Below, one piece after another: positions 8,391-17,311 of a stretch of DNA of 64,000 nucleotides. The stretch is taken from contig NZ_CP029193.1 of assembly GCF_008642355.1 (NCBI RefSeq), positions 6,596,001-6,660,000 on the forward strand, given 5' to 3'. A model generated the notes under the pieces. The model had not been told where the DNA came from. It did not search any database and was given only the letters and a program-made list of their open reading frames with translations. The translations under genes and the position numbers were made by a program. How positions within the stretch are numbered: position 1 is the stretch's first letter; the number at the start of each line of letters is the position of its first letter. Origin of the DNA: Streptomyces venezuelae. Its GTDB lineage: Bacteria; Actinomycetota; Actinomycetes; Streptomycetales; Streptomycetaceae.

Positions 8391-9395
8391 ATGCGTCGAG
8401 ACATACCGCCCCTCGCCGAGGTGCGCCGCATCACCGAGAAGAAGCGCGATGCGTGGTGGACCGTGATGCTGGTCGATCCGGTCGCCACGCCGCTCGTGCG
8501 GTTCACCGCGATGCGGACGCGCGTCACGCCCAACCAGATCACCTGGGGGGCGTTCATCCTCGGCCTCGGCTCGGCGGCGTGCTTCGCGTTCGGCGACTGG
8601 AAGTGGCTCGTACTCGGCGCGGTCATCTACCACGTCAGCTTCATCTTCGACTGCATGGACGGCAAGCTCGCCCGGCTCACCGGGCAGGGCTCCGTCTTCG
8701 GCGCCTGGCTGGACTTCGTCTTCGACCGCATCCGCGTGATGGTGTGCGGTGTGGCGCTCATGTGGGGGCAGTACGACCGCACCGGCGACACCTTCTACAT
8801 ATGGCTCGCCCTCGCCGTCGTCGCGCTCGACACCCTGCGCTACATCAACTCGCTGGAGATCTTCAAGATCCGGCACACCATGCGCAAGCAGATCAAGGCG
8901 CGCATGCGGGCCGCGAAGCGCGCGCAGAACGAGGCGGAGCTCGCCTTCATGGAGGACCTGCTGCGGGACAACCCCTCGGCGGACATCGAGCAGGACCTGC
9001 AGCGCGCCGCGGGCGAGGCGGGGGCGGGCTACGTCACGCAGCCCTCGGACGGCACCACCGGCACCGAGACGGACGAGCAGACCGCGCCGAAGCCCAAGGC
9101 CCAGGTGATCGACCTCCATCAGGAGTTCCGGCAGAAGTTCCCCGCGTATCTCCGGGTGCGCTCCTTCCTGCTGCGCCACCGTATTCGCGCGCACCTGGTG
9201 AGCGGAATCGAATTCCAGATGGGCGTCTTCATGATCGGCCCGCTCTTCGACGCGGTGATGCCGGTGACGATCGTCTCCGGGGCGCTCCTTCTGGTCTTCG
9301 AACTCGCCATCATCTACAAGCTGCTCCTCTCGACGCGTGACTTCACGCGGACCATCGACTCCTTCGAGGAGCAGAAAGTCGTCACCGCGGCCTGA
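8391..9395 (+). CDS. CDP-alcohol phosphatidyltransferase family membrane enzyme
   Basis: A 334-residue membrane enzyme that transfers a phosphatidyl or related phospho group from a CDP-linked donor to an alcohol, in phospholipid or polar-lipid synthesis. The family motif DG-x2-AR-x8-G-x3-D-x3-D is present near residues 88-111, starting DGKLARLTGQGSVFG and ending with LDFVFD. These Asp residues bind the metal and the CDP group. TM segments flank the motif, and a pair lies near the C-terminus (about 280-315). Between them is an unusually long, charged and probably cytoplasmic insert (about 165-245). AGGAAG lies 11 bases before the ATG. The alcohol acceptor cannot be told from sequence. Confidence 0.87.
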   Translation: MRRDIPPLAEVRRITEKKRDAWWTVMLVDPVATPLVRFTAMRTRVTPNQITWGAFILGLGSAACFAFGDWKWLVLGAVIYHVSFIFDCMDGKLARLTGQGSVFGAWLDFVFDRIRVMVCGVALMWGQYDRTGDTFYIWLALAVVALDTLRYINSLEIFKIRHTMRKQIKARMRAAKRAQNEAELAFMEDLLRDNPSADIEQDLQRAAGEAGAGYVTQPSDGTTGTETDEQTAPKPKAQVIDLHQEFRQKFPAYLRVRSFLLRHRIRAHLVSGIEFQMGVFMIGPLFDAVMPVTIVSGALLLVFELAIIYKLLLSTRDFTRTIDSFEEQKVVTAA

Positions 9396-9420
9396 GCCGC
9401 ACGCGCGACACCGACACCGA

Positions 9421-9455
9421 CGCCGGGCGGGCTGGGCTCTCCAGCCCGCCCGGCG
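9421..9455. terminator. Strong hairpin terminator
   Basis: Perfect 15-bp arms (9421-9435 and 9441-9455) flank the five-base loop GCTCT, 25 bases after the phosphatidyltransferase stop. Confidence 0.8.
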
Positions 9456-9557
9456 TTGCGCATGGGGCGCAAAGTGCCTTGTGTTACCGCGAGTTGGGGG
9501 CATTGTGGACCGGGATGTCCGTTCCGCCGCTCCAGAGACGGTTTGTTATTACGGAAC

Positions 9558-9570
9558 CTTGTTGAACAAG
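9558..9570. promoter_or_regulatory. Short palindrome upstream of the secreted subtilase
   Basis: CTTGTT-G-AACAAG is a perfect 6-bp inverted repeat around one base. It lies in the 297-bp AT-enriched region between the terminator at 9421-9455 and the peptidase start at 9753. It is a possible operator; nothing else distinctive is visible in that region. Confidence 0.35.
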
Positions 9571-9752
9571 TCACAGCTGTATGAAGGTATTGATCTGCGC
9601 GCGTCAATCGGACAGTGTTTCGTCCCAACACCCGGAGATCTTCCGGGCCGCAAGGGTCGTCGCAACGAACTTGTTGTCACGGCGGCGCCTTGGGCGACAG
9701 CTGAATAAATCCCCCCACATCCCCCCACACAGCACTGAGGAGACCCCTCTTC

Positions 9753-10961
9753 ATGGCAACTCACAAGCGTGCCCGCACGATGAAGCTCTCCGCCGCGATA
9801 GCCACCGCCGCCACCGCGGTCGGTGTCACCGTCTTCGCGACCTCCTTCGCCGGCGCGAGCACCCCCGCCGAGGGCAAGGTGTACGGCCTCGACGCCAAGG
9901 GCGCCGTCGCCGGCAGCTACATCGTGATGCTCGACGAGAAGGCCGACAAAAGCGCCAAGGCCGACCTCGCCGAGGAGTACGGCGGCGAGCTGAAGCGGAA
10001 CTACTCCTCCGCGATCAACGGCTTCTCCGCCAAGGGCCTGACCGAGACCGAGGCCAAGCGTCTCGCCGCCGACCCGACCGTCGGCAAGGTCGTCCAGTCG
10101 AAGAAGTTCACCATCGACGCCACGCAGGACAACCCGCCGTCGTGGGGCCTGGACCGCATCGACCAGGCGGACACCGCCGGGGACAAGAAGTACACCTACC
10201 CCGACGCCGCCGGCGAGGGTGCGACCGCGTACGTCATCGACACCGGCGTCCGCGTCAGCCACAAGGACTTCGGTGGCCGCGCGACCTCCGGCTTCGACGC
10301 CATCGACAACGACGACAACGCCGATGACGGCAATGGCCACGGCACGCACGTCGCGGGCACCATCGCCGGTGACGCGCACGGCGTCGCCAAGAAGGCGAAG
10401 ATCGTCGCCGTCCGCGTCCTGGACGACCAGGGCTCGGGCACGACCGAGCAGGTCGTCGCGGGCATCGACTGGGTCACCAAGAACCACAAGGGCCCCTCGG
10501 TCGCCAACATGAGCCTCGGCGGCGGCGCGGATGAAGCGCTCGACGCGGCCGTCCAGAAGGCGATCGACTCCGGCGTCACCTTCGCGGTGGCCGCGGGCAA
10601 CGAGTCGACCGACGCCTCCCAGGGCTCCCCGTCCCGCGTGAAGGACGCCATCACGGTCGCCTCCTCCACCAAGGACGACGAGCAGTCTGACTTCTCCAAC
10701 TACGGCTCCGTCGTGGACATCTACGCCCCGGGCTCGGACATCACCTCCGCCTGGAACACCGGTGACGACGCCACCAACACGATCTCCGGTACGTCGATGG
10801 CCACCCCGCACGTCGTCGGCGCCGCCGCCGTCTACGTCGCCGCCCACCCGGACGCCAAGCCCGCGGATGTCGCCAAGGCGCTGACCGACGGTGCGACCCC
10901 GGACAAGATCTCCAACCCGAGCGAGGGCACGCCCAACAAGCTCCTGAAGGTCGTCGAGTGA
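9753..10961 (+). CDS. Secreted S8 family serine peptidase (proteinase K-like subtilase)
   Basis: A 402-residue extracellular protease with signal peptide (about residues 1-36), inhibitor I9 propeptide (SYIVMLDEKAD, about 50-122) and catalytic domain. The triad is Asp163 (VIDTG), His196 (GHGTHVAG) and Ser348 (SGTSMATPHV); the oxyanion Asn lies in AAGNES. Sequence features match the proteinase K branch common in Streptomyces, without C-terminal additions. A GAGGAG Shine-Dalgarno lies about ten bases before the ATG. The gene is monocistronic, between two strong hairpins. It should digest external protein during growth on complex substrates. Confidence 0.95.
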   Translation: MATHKRARTMKLSAAIATAATAVGVTVFATSFAGASTPAEGKVYGLDAKGAVAGSYIVMLDEKADKSAKADLAEEYGGELKRNYSSAINGFSAKGLTETEAKRLAADPTVGKVVQSKKFTIDATQDNPPSWGLDRIDQADTAGDKKYTYPDAAGEGATAYVIDTGVRVSHKDFGGRATSGFDAIDNDDNADDGNGHGTHVAGTIAGDAHGVAKKAKIVAVRVLDDQGSGTTEQVVAGIDWVTKNHKGPSVANMSLGGGADEALDAAVQKAIDSGVTFAVAAGNESTDASQGSPSRVKDAITVASSTKDDEQSDFSNYGSVVDIYAPGSDITSAWNTGDDATNTISGTSMATPHVVGAAAVYVAAHPDAKPADVAKALTDGATPDKISNPSEGTPNKLLKVVE

Positions 10962-10981
10962 TCTCGCCGCCCCACTGAGCC

Positions 10982-11020
10982 GCGGCCGTCGTGCCCACCC
11001 CCACGGGGCACGGCGGCCGC
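10982..11020 (+). terminator. Hairpin terminator of the subtilase gene
   Basis: Arms GCGGCCGTCGTGCCC (10982-10996) and GGGCACGGCGGCCGC (11006-11020) pair with a single T-G wobble across a nine-base loop, 20 bases after the stop. Confidence 0.75.
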
Positions 11021-11052
11021 TTCGCCGTGCGCGTCCGGCCTATCGTGTGCGC

Positions 11053-11604
11053 ATGGCGATCAAGACCTACGCGGCGCTGCTGCGCGGCATCAACGTGAGC
11101 GGACACAAGAGGGTGCCGATGGCCGAGCTGCGTACCCTCGTCGAGGGGCTCGGGCACGGCGGCGTACGGACACATCTGCAGAGCGGCAACGCGGTCTTCA
11201 CGGCGGAACGCACCGACGAGGAGACACTGGCCGCGGGCCTGCGCGCCGCGATCGAGGAGCACTTCGGCTTCACCGTCGACGTCCTCGTCCGCGACCACGC
11301 GTACCTGAAGGCGGTGGTGGACGCCTGCCCGTTCCCCGCGGCGGACCTGGAGCCGAAGCAACTGCACGTCACGTACTTCTCCGGACCGGTGGACCCGTCC
11401 CGCTTCTCCTCCGTCGACGAACCGGCGTACCTGCCGGAGGAGTTCAGGCTCGGCGACCGCGTCCTGTACCTGTACGCCCCCGACGGCCTCGGTCGCTCCA
11501 AGCTCGCGGATGTCCTCGCGCGGCCCCGCCTGACCAAGGGCCTCGTCGCCACCTCCCGCAACTGGAACACGGTCACCCGGCTGGAGGAGATGACCCGTGC
11601 CTGA
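11053..11604 (+). CDS. DUF1697 family protein
   Basis: A 183-residue cytosolic protein of the DUF1697 family, recognised by the N-terminal block YAALLRGINVSGHKRVPM, by LQSGNAVF, and by the C-terminal TSRNWNTV motif. The molecular role of the family is not established. ATG 11053 is preferred over GTG 11047: there is no Shine-Dalgarno, and TATCGT (11041-11046) sits exactly six bases before the ATG, so the message is probably leaderless. The end overlaps the next gene by eight bases, so the two are co-transcribed. Confidence 0.82.
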   Translation: MAIKTYAALLRGINVSGHKRVPMAELRTLVEGLGHGGVRTHLQSGNAVFTAERTDEETLAAGLRAAIEEHFGFTVDVLVRDHAYLKAVVDACPFPAADLEPKQLHVTYFSGPVDPSRFSSVDEPAYLPEEFRLGDRVLYLYAPDGLGRSKLADVLARPRLTKGLVATSRNWNTVTRLEEMTRA

Positions 11605-11983
11605 CTCCGTGTCCGACCGCACGCCTGCCGTCGAGGCGGCCATCGAAGCGGAACTGCGCCTCCTGGACCCCGATGTGCGCGTGTCGCCCGAGCTCTTCGG
11701 GGCGCTCCTGCACCCGGAGTTCACCGAGTTCGGTGCCTCGGGCACGCGGTGGGACCGCGCGTCGATCGTGCGGGTCCTCACGGCGTCCGAGGACCCCGGC
11801 GCCGCCCCCGTCACGACCTCCCGCATGCGCGGTGTCCAACTGGCAGACGACCTGGTGCACCTGACCTTCGACACGGACAGCGGCGGCCGCCGCGCCCACC
11901 GCAGTTCCCTGTGGCGCCGCACGGACAGCGGCTGGCAGCTCTGGTTCCACCAGGCCACGCCGTTCAGCGACGCAGCGGAGTGA
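11597..11983 (+). CDS. NTF2-like / DUF4440 family protein
   Basis: A 128-residue protein with the SnoaL/NTF2-like layout: an N-terminal helix (AAIEAELRLL), LLHPEFTEFGASGTRWDR, and a final strand pair SSLWRRTDSGWQLWFHQATPF. Members are small cone-shaped folds that bind diverse ligands or act as minor enzymes; a specific function cannot be assigned. Its GTG start lies inside the end of the DUF1697 gene, giving a two-gene operon. The 3' end overlaps the convergent GNAT gene by 20 bases. Confidence 0.75.
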   Translation: MPDSVSDRTPAVEAAIEAELRLLDPDVRVSPELFGALLHPEFTEFGASGTRWDRASIVRVLTASEDPGAAPVTTSRMRGVQLADDLVHLTFDTDSGGRRAHRSSLWRRTDSGWQLWFHQATPFSDAAE

Positions 11984-12500
11984 CGGGCGGCGCGGGACGG
12001 CGGGAGACGAGGTGCAGGGTGACCCTGCCGTCCCCCTCCGGGATCTCGCGGACCTGTACGTAGCCGAGGCGGGTGAGGACGGAGAGGGAAGAGGCGTTGC
12101 CCGCGTCGACCGTCGCATGGACCTCGGTCAGGCCCAGCGTCTCGTGCCCGTACGAGGTGAGCAGCTCCGCGAGCTCCGTCCCGAGCCCCTGGCCCCAGGC
12201 GTCCCTCGCCAGGCCGTAGACGATCTCGGTGCCGTCGAGCCAGGTCTCCGGGGACGGCTTGACCTCGGCGTGGCCGACGTAACGCCCCTCGTGCCGGACC
12301 GCCCAGACGGGGAAGCGCTCCTCGGCGTAGATGAGCGTGAAGATCCTGCCGAACAGGGCACGGTCCTCCGCCTCGCTCTGCATGCCGTCCCCGAACCAGC
12401 GACCCACGGCCTCGTCCTGGAAGAGCGCGACGAAGTCAGCCTCGTCGGTGGCGACGTAGGGGGAGAGCGAGAGGCGTTCGGAGCGCAGTTCGGGCGTCAT
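11964..12500 (-). CDS. GNAT family N-acetyltransferase (RimJ/RimL-like)
   Basis: A 178-residue acetyltransferase of the Acetyltransf_3 type. The N-terminus TPELRSERLSLSPYVATD resembles RimJ/RimL proteins. The acetyl-CoA loop is in ARDAWGQGLGTELAELL, and NASSLSVLTRLGYVQVRE completes the fold. The start at 12500 is supported by TAGCGT seven bases upstream with no Shine-Dalgarno (leaderless); a further in-frame start at 12536 is unlikely. The substrate is unknown. Confidence 0.85.
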   Translation of the reverse strand: MTPELRSERLSLSPYVATDEADFVALFQDEAVGRWFGDGMQSEAEDRALFGRIFTLIYAEERFPVWAVRHEGRYVGHAEVKPSPETWLDGTEIVYGLARDAWGQGLGTELAELLTSYGHETLGLTEVHATVDAGNASSLSVLTRLGYVQVREIPEGDGRVTLHLVSRRPAPPVTPLRR

Positions 12501-12575
12501 CCGCGTGACGCTAAGTCCCCCGGTGCGACGGGGCAAGCGAATTCGGACCCGGCTCGGCCGGTGACCCGGGCGGCG

Positions 12576-12855
12576 GGTTCAGCTCGCGACGCAGGCGACC
12601 CGGCCCGTGCCCGTGCCTGCGGCGGTCGGGTTCAGCCCGTGCCTGCGGTGGTCTGCTCGGCCTGTTACCCGCGGCGCGCGCCCGTGGCAGACCGGTTCAC
12701 CCCGCGCCTGCGGCGACCCGGCTCCGTCAGCCACCCGCGGGTGCCCGTGGCGGCCCGGTCCACCCCGCGCCCGCGGCGGTCACGCTCCGGCAGCCGCCCG
12801 CGGCGACCGGCTCAGCCGTGCCCGCGGGTGGTCCCGCTCAGCCCGCGACCCGCGG
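12576..12855. repeat. Degenerate GC-rich direct repeats
   Basis: A unit resembling GGTTCAGCCCGTGCCTGCGG recurs with starts near 12576, 12629, 12694, 12757, 12809 and, shortened, 12836. Spacings are therefore about 53, 65, 63, 52 and 27 bases. Between the cores are similar segments with CCCGCGG and GCCCGTGGC. The array fills the gap between the GNAT gene and the 3' end of the next leftward gene. No protein-like frame is apparent. Confidence 0.6.
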
Positions 12856-13695
12856 CAGCCCGATCGGGTTCGGGAACGGCAGGACGTCCGAGTCCAGGAT
12901 GCGGCGGGTTGCCGGGGCCAGGGCGGTGAGGAGGGCGTCCGTCTCGCCGCGGGCCAGGGGGCGGAGCAGGCGGGACGCGAGGCGGTCCGTGTCCTCCTCT
13001 ATCAGCTCCCGCTTCGTCACCCCGTGTTCCGTGACGTGGCCGGACGTGTCGAGCAGCCCCAGGACGCGCATGCGGTCCACGGAGGACGCCCACTCCTCCT
13101 CCGTCCAGCCCCGGTCCTGGCGGATGCCCGCCGGCTCCACGCGGTCCGTCGCCGCCGCGAGGACGAGGCTCTCGCGGGCGTCCAGGCCGTGGTCGGCGAG
13201 GACCGCGACATGTGCGTCGCCACGGAACTCACGTACACATGTCGCCAGTTGCCACAGGCGCTCGACCGGATCCGAGCGGTGCACCAGGTCGCGGTTGGCG
13301 GCGAACAGCGGACGGGCGAGTGACGGCGCGTCCTCCACCATCGCGAGAAGCGGATCATTCACCTTGGCCGCCAACGCCTCGACGTGCGGCACCAGTTGGC
13401 GCAGCGCGCCGGCCGTCAGGCGGGCGCGCTCCTCGATGACCCGGTCCGGCGACGCGTACTCCCACGCCGACGGCAGGGACCGCGCCACCATGTTCGGCGC
13501 GAAGACACCGAGTGCCGCCGTGGCCACCCCCGCCCCGACCCGCCCCATCGGCGCGGTACGCGCCGCGAAGTACCCCATCCAGAAGCCCTTGAGGCCGACG
13601 GCCCTGCCGAGGCCGCGGCAGCGTTCCTCGAAGTAGACCACCGCGTGCAGGGGTTCGGTGCGCAGCCACAGCGTGCGGGATCGGCTCGGGGTCAT
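12838..13695 (-). CDS. SCO6745 family protein (SalK-like helical protein)
   Basis: A 285-residue protein whose N-terminal segments (LHAVVYFEERCRGLGR, GLKGFWMGYFAARTAPMG, VFAPNMVARSLPSAWEYA) match the actinobacterial SCO6745/SalK-like family. These proteins are mostly helical and of unknown function. The C-terminal half contains a helix-turn-helix-like region (VDRMRVLGLLDTSGHVTEHG). There is no Shine-Dalgarno. TAGCTT (13704-13709) lies eight bases before the ATG and includes the stop codon of the upstream chelatase gene, so it may have its own leaderless promoter as well as reading from the sulfur operon. Confidence 0.72.
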   Translation of the reverse strand: MTPSRSRTLWLRTEPLHAVVYFEERCRGLGRAVGLKGFWMGYFAARTAPMGRVGAGVATAALGVFAPNMVARSLPSAWEYASPDRVIEERARLTAGALRQLVPHVEALAAKVNDPLLAMVEDAPSLARPLFAANRDLVHRSDPVERLWQLATCVREFRGDAHVAVLADHGLDARESLVLAAATDRVEPAGIRQDRGWTEEEWASSVDRMRVLGLLDTSGHVTEHGVTKRELIEEDTDRLASRLLRPLARGETDALLTALAPATRRILDSDVLPFPNPIGLPRVAG

Positions 13696-13706
13696 GAACC
13701 CACAAG

Positions 13707-14471
13707 CTAGGCCAGAGCGGGAATCCGCGCCAGGGGAGCAACAGGGCACGTGCCGGGCGCATACGCCTCGTCGTAGCGCCGCACCAGCAGACGCGCCACT
13801 TCCGGAGCGGGACCGAGGACGTCGGCCAGCACGTCGGCTCCGGCGGCGCCCCGCGCGATCCGGTCCGGCAGGAAGCCGGGGGCCAGGACGTAGGGGGCGA
13901 CGGCGACCCGCCGCACCCCGTCCACGTCCCGCAGCGCGCGCACGGCGTCCTCCGTGCGCGGCAGCGAAGCGGAGGCGAACGCAGGCCGCACGGCGCACCA
14001 ACCGGTACGCCGCCACTCCCGCGCGATGTCAGCGATCACTGCGATCGCCTCCGGGTCCGACGACCCCGCCGAGGCCAGCACGACCCCGGTCGAGGACTTG
14101 TCGGCGGGGTCGAGCCCCGCCTCGTACAGGCGCCGCTCCAGCGCGGAGACGAGCAGCGGCGAGGGGCCGAGCACCGCCGCCTGCCGGACGCGCAGCGCGG
14201 CGGGCGCCTCCCGCAGCACCGCGGGGATGTCCGTCTTCGCGTGGAACGCGCGGGTCAGCAGCAGCGGCTGCGCCACGACGTCCCGCACGCCCTCCGCGGC
14301 GAGCCGTTCAAGGACGCCGGAGACGGTCGGGGTGTCGAAGTCGAGGAAGCCTGTCTCCACCCGCAGTCCCGGACGCAGCGACCGCACTCGGCGCACGAGC
14401 GCGCGCACGGTCGAGGCGTGCCGCGGGTCACGGCTGCCGTGGGCGACGACGAGAAGGACGGGACGGTGCAC
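13707..14471 (-). CDS. Sirohydrochlorin chelatase (CbiX/SirB type)
   Basis: A 254-residue chelatase, about twice the size of the small CbiX form, so both half-domains are in one chain. The N-terminal motif LLVVAHGSRDPRHASTV carries the metal-binding His, and the second motif QPLLLTRAFHAKTDIP carries the other conserved His residues. It inserts Fe2+ into sirohydrochlorin to make siroheme, the cofactor of the sulfite reductase encoded at the head of this operon. The start is GTG 14471, with GAGGAG nine bases upstream, lying in the end of the permease gene six bases away. This is therefore a cofactor gene placed in the sulfur operon. Confidence 0.87.
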   Translation of the reverse strand: MHRPVLLVVAHGSRDPRHASTVRALVRRVRSLRPGLRVETGFLDFDTPTVSGVLERLAAEGVRDVVAQPLLLTRAFHAKTDIPAVLREAPAALRVRQAAVLGPSPLLVSALERRLYEAGLDPADKSSTGVVLASAGSSDPEAIAVIADIAREWRRTGWCAVRPAFASASLPRTEDAVRALRDVDGVRRVAVAPYVLAPGFLPDRIARGAAGADVLADVLGPAPEVARLLVRRYDEAYAPGTCPVAPLARIPALA

Positions 14472-14477
14472 GGCGGT

Positions 14478-15389
14478 TCAGCTCCTCGCGAGGAGACCGC
14501 GGCTGCGCAGGACGCGCCGCTCCAGCGGGCTGAAGATCAGCAGGTCGATGGCGATGCCGACGATGAGGATGAGGAAGATGGCGAGGAAGACCATCGACAT
14601 GGAGCTGGCGTTGCGGCCGTTCTCCAGGAGGCTGCCGAGGCCCACGCCGAGGTCGGGCGAGGACGCGATGATCTCCGCGGCCATGAGCGAGCGCCAGGAG
14701 AACGCCCAGCCCTGCTTGAGCCCCGCGAGATAGCCGGGCAACGCCGCGGGGAGCACGATGTGCCAGGTGTGCCGCAGGCCCGTCGCGCCGAGCGTGCGGC
14801 CCGCGCGCAGGAACAGCGGCGGCACCTGGTCGACGCCGGACACCAGACCGTTGGCGATGGACGGGACCGCGCCCAGCAGGATCACCGCGTACATCATCGA
14901 GTTGTCCAGGCCCAGCCAGATCACCGCCGGCGGCACCCACGCCACCGAGGGCAGCGACTGCAGACCGGACAGGATCGGTCCGATCGCCGCCCGCACGAAC
15001 CGCACCCGCGCCACGATCAGACCGAGCGGCGTGCCGATGACCAGGGCGAACAGGAAGCCGAGCAGCCCGCGCGAGACGGACGTCCAGATGTAGTCGAGGA
15101 GGTTGCCCTGCAGCCACGCCTCGTGGACCTCGTCCCACACCGCGGACGGCGGGGGCAGCTTGGAGGGGTCGTCGACGATGTCGAAGGAGACGAGCGCCTG
15201 CCAGACGAGCAGCACCAGCAGCACCGCGGTGACCGGCGGCACCACCTTCTGCACCAGGACCTGGCGCACGGGCGTACGGGTGGGGCCCGCGTGCGACTCC
15301 AGCGCGTCGAGGCCCGCCTCCAGGCCGGCGAGGTCCTGGCTGTCGCCGGACTCCTTGACCGGGCCGGTCGAAGTGTCAGTGCTGGCCAT
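14478..15389 (-). CDS. ABC transporter permease, sulfonate/nitrate/taurine type (SsuC-like)
   Basis: A 303-residue inner membrane permease with six predicted TM segments. The cytoplasmic EAA loop that docks to the ATPase is visible near residues 195-220 (AALPGYLAGLKQGWAFSW). The first 45 residues are a soluble acidic extension. It belongs to the same transporter as the ATPase (start overlaps its end by 14 bases) and the lipoprotein. Inside an assimilatory sulfate operon the likely cargo is an organosulfonate or another oxidised sulfur compound. Confidence 0.9.
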   Translation of the reverse strand: MASTDTSTGPVKESGDSQDLAGLEAGLDALESHAGPTRTPVRQVLVQKVVPPVTAVLLVLLVWQALVSFDIVDDPSKLPPPSAVWDEVHEAWLQGNLLDYIWTSVSRGLLGFLFALVIGTPLGLIVARVRFVRAAIGPILSGLQSLPSVAWVPPAVIWLGLDNSMMYAVILLGAVPSIANGLVSGVDQVPPLFLRAGRTLGATGLRHTWHIVLPAALPGYLAGLKQGWAFSWRSLMAAEIIASSPDLGVGLGSLLENGRNASSMSMVFLAIFLILIVGIAIDLLIFSPLERRVLRSRGLLARS

Positions 15390-16167
15390 GGCGGCGGATC
15401 TCCCCACGCAGTTGTTCGGTGATCTCGACGGACAGTTCCGCCACGGCGGTGTCCTCGATGCGGCGCGGGTGCGGGATGTCGACCCGCCACTCGTGCGCCA
15501 CCCGGCCGGGGCGCGACGAGAGGAGCACGACACGCTGCGCGAGGCGCACGGCCTCGCGCACGTTGTGCGTGACGAAGAGGACGGAGACGTTCGTCTCGCG
15601 CCAGATGCGGGTCAGCTCGTCGTGCAGGACGTCACGGGTGATCGCGTCGAGCGCCGCGAACGGCTCGTCCATCAGCAGGAGCCTGCTGTCCTGGGCGAGC
15701 GCGCGGGCCAGCGCGACCCGCTGGCGCATGCCGCCGGACAGCTCGTGCACCCGCTTGCCGTACGCGCCCTGCAGCCGGACGAGGCCGAGGAGCTCCTCGG
15801 CCTTCGGGCGGCGCTCCGCCTTCGGCACGCCGCGCATCTTCAGGGCGAGTTCGATGTTCTTGCCCGCGGTCAGCCACGGGAACAGCGCGTGCTCCTGGAA
15901 CATCAGGGCGGGGCGGCCGTCCGTCGAGATCGTGCCCGCGGACGGCTCGTCGAGCCCGGCCACCAGGTTGAGCAGCGTCGACTTGCCGCAGCCCGAGGCT
16001 CCCAGGAGGGTGACGAACTCGCCCGGCGCGACATCGAGCGTGATGTCGTCCAGGACCAGCTGGGGTCCGGCGGGGCCGCCGAACGACTTCGAGACGTGCT
16101 CGATCCGTGCGGCGTGCTCGGCCGTGGTGCGGGTGTCCTCCGCGGCCTTGGCGAGGGTCGTGGCCAT
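15376..16167 (-). CDS. ABC transporter ATP-binding protein (SsuB-like)
   Basis: A 263-residue nucleotide-binding subunit with Walker A GASGCGKST, Q-loop MFQEHALFPW, signature LSGGMRQRVALARAL, Walker B LLLMDEPFAALD and switch His in VTHNVREA. All catalytic residues are intact. ATG 16167 is chosen because AGGAGG lies eight bases upstream; the alternative GTG at 16176 would overlap that site. It powers the sulfonate-type importer with the neighbouring permease and lipoprotein. Confidence 0.93.
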   Translation of the reverse strand: MATTLAKAAEDTRTTAEHAARIEHVSKSFGGPAGPQLVLDDITLDVAPGEFVTLLGASGCGKSTLLNLVAGLDEPSAGTISTDGRPALMFQEHALFPWLTAGKNIELALKMRGVPKAERRPKAEELLGLVRLQGAYGKRVHELSGGMRQRVALARALAQDSRLLLMDEPFAALDAITRDVLHDELTRIWRETNVSVLFVTHNVREAVRLAQRVVLLSSRPGRVAHEWRVDIPHPRRIEDTAVAELSVEITEQLRGEIRRHGQH

Positions 16168-16207
16168 GGTCGTCACCTCCTGGGAGCTGGGAACGTCGTC
16201 TGCCGGG

Positions 16208-17311
16208 TTACTTGACGCCGAGACCGGCGTCGACGACCGGGGACTCGCCCTCGGCCTTGAGGACCTTGTTCAGCGGACCGAGGTCGTAGATGCCCTTGAG
16301 GTCGGGCTTCTCCAGGAGACCGGCCTTGACCGCGTGGTCCGCCTCGGCCTCGAGCGTCGCGGCCAGCGGGTCGTTCGTGGTCTGGATCGACTTCCACGCC
16401 GGGTCGAGCACCTCGGCGGGCAGCGGCTTCCCGGCGTCCGCCTTGAGCCGCGCGTTCGCGGCGGCCTTGGCCTTCTCCGGGTTCTCCGCGATCCACGCGT
16501 TGGTCTTCACGGCGCCGCGCAGCACGGCCTCGACGACCTTCGGGTGCTCCTTCAGGAACTCCTGCCGCACGATGATGTTGGTGATCACGAACTTCTTGCC
16601 CGGCCACAGGTCGGCCTCGTCGAGCAGCACCTTGCCGCCCTCGGCGACCAGCTTCGACGCGGTCGGCTCCGGCACCCAAGCCCCGTCCAGGGAACCGGAC
16701 TTGTAGGCGTCGGGGGTGACCTTGTTGTCGCTGCGGATCACCGACACGTCACCCTTGCCGCTCTGCGCGTCGACCTTCCAGCCCCGCTCGGCGATCCAGT
16801 TGAGGAACGCCACGTCCTGGGTGTTGCCGAGCTGCGGCGTCGCGATCTTCTTGCCCTTGACGTCGTCCAGGGACTTGATCTTCTTCGGGTTCACGACGAG
16901 CTTCACGCCGCCGGACGCCGAACCGCCGATGATGCGCAGGTTCTTGCCCTGCGACTTGGTGAATCCGTTGATGGCCGGGGACGGGCCGATCCAGCCGATG
17001 TCGATCGACCCCGCGTTCAGCGCCTCGATCTCCGAGGGGCCCGCGTTGAACTGCGCGTACTTTGCCTCGGTGCCGCCGAGCTCTTTCTGGAACAGGCCTT
17101 CCTGGTTGCCGACCAGGGCGGTGGCGTGGGTGAGGTTCGGGAAGTACCCGATCTTCACGCTGTCCAGGTCTTCGATCTTCTTCGCACCCTCGGCGACCTT
17201 GGACTTGCCGTCCTCGTCGGAGGCCTCGGAGCCGTAACCGCAGGCGCCGAGCGCCAGGGCGAGGAGGGGCAGCGCCGCGAGTGCGGCGAGTCGGGTACGT
17301 GGAGCAGGCAC
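16208..17311 (-). CDS. Sulfonate-type ABC transporter substrate-binding lipoprotein (SsuA-like)
   Basis: A 367-residue binding protein anchored outside the membrane. The signal peptide ends in lipobox LGAC near residue 23. The mature part starts SVKIGYFPNLTHATALVG, and contains FNAGPSEIEALNAGSIDIGWIG and PTASKLVAEGG, typical of the SsuA/TauA/NrtA periplasmic-binding fold. The start is taken as GTG 17311, where the signal peptide begins; coding further upstream is not protein-like. It delivers substrate to the adjacent permease and ATPase. A gap of about 170 bases separates it from the small ORF behind cysN. Confidence 0.9.
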   Translation of the reverse strand: MPAPRTRLAALAALPLLALALGACGYGSEASDEDGKSKVAEGAKKIEDLDSVKIGYFPNLTHATALVGNQEGLFQKELGGTEAKYAQFNAGPSEIEALNAGSIDIGWIGPSPAINGFTKSQGKNLRIIGGSASGGVKLVVNPKKIKSLDDVKGKKIATPQLGNTQDVAFLNWIAERGWKVDAQSGKGDVSVIRSDNKVTPDAYKSGSLDGAWVPEPTASKLVAEGGKVLLDEADLWPGKKFVITNIIVRQEFLKEHPKVVEAVLRGAVKTNAWIAENPEKAKAAANARLKADAGKPLPAEVLDPAWKSIQTTNDPLAATLEAEADHAVKAGLLEKPDLKGIYDLGPLNKVLKAEGESPVVDAGLGVK

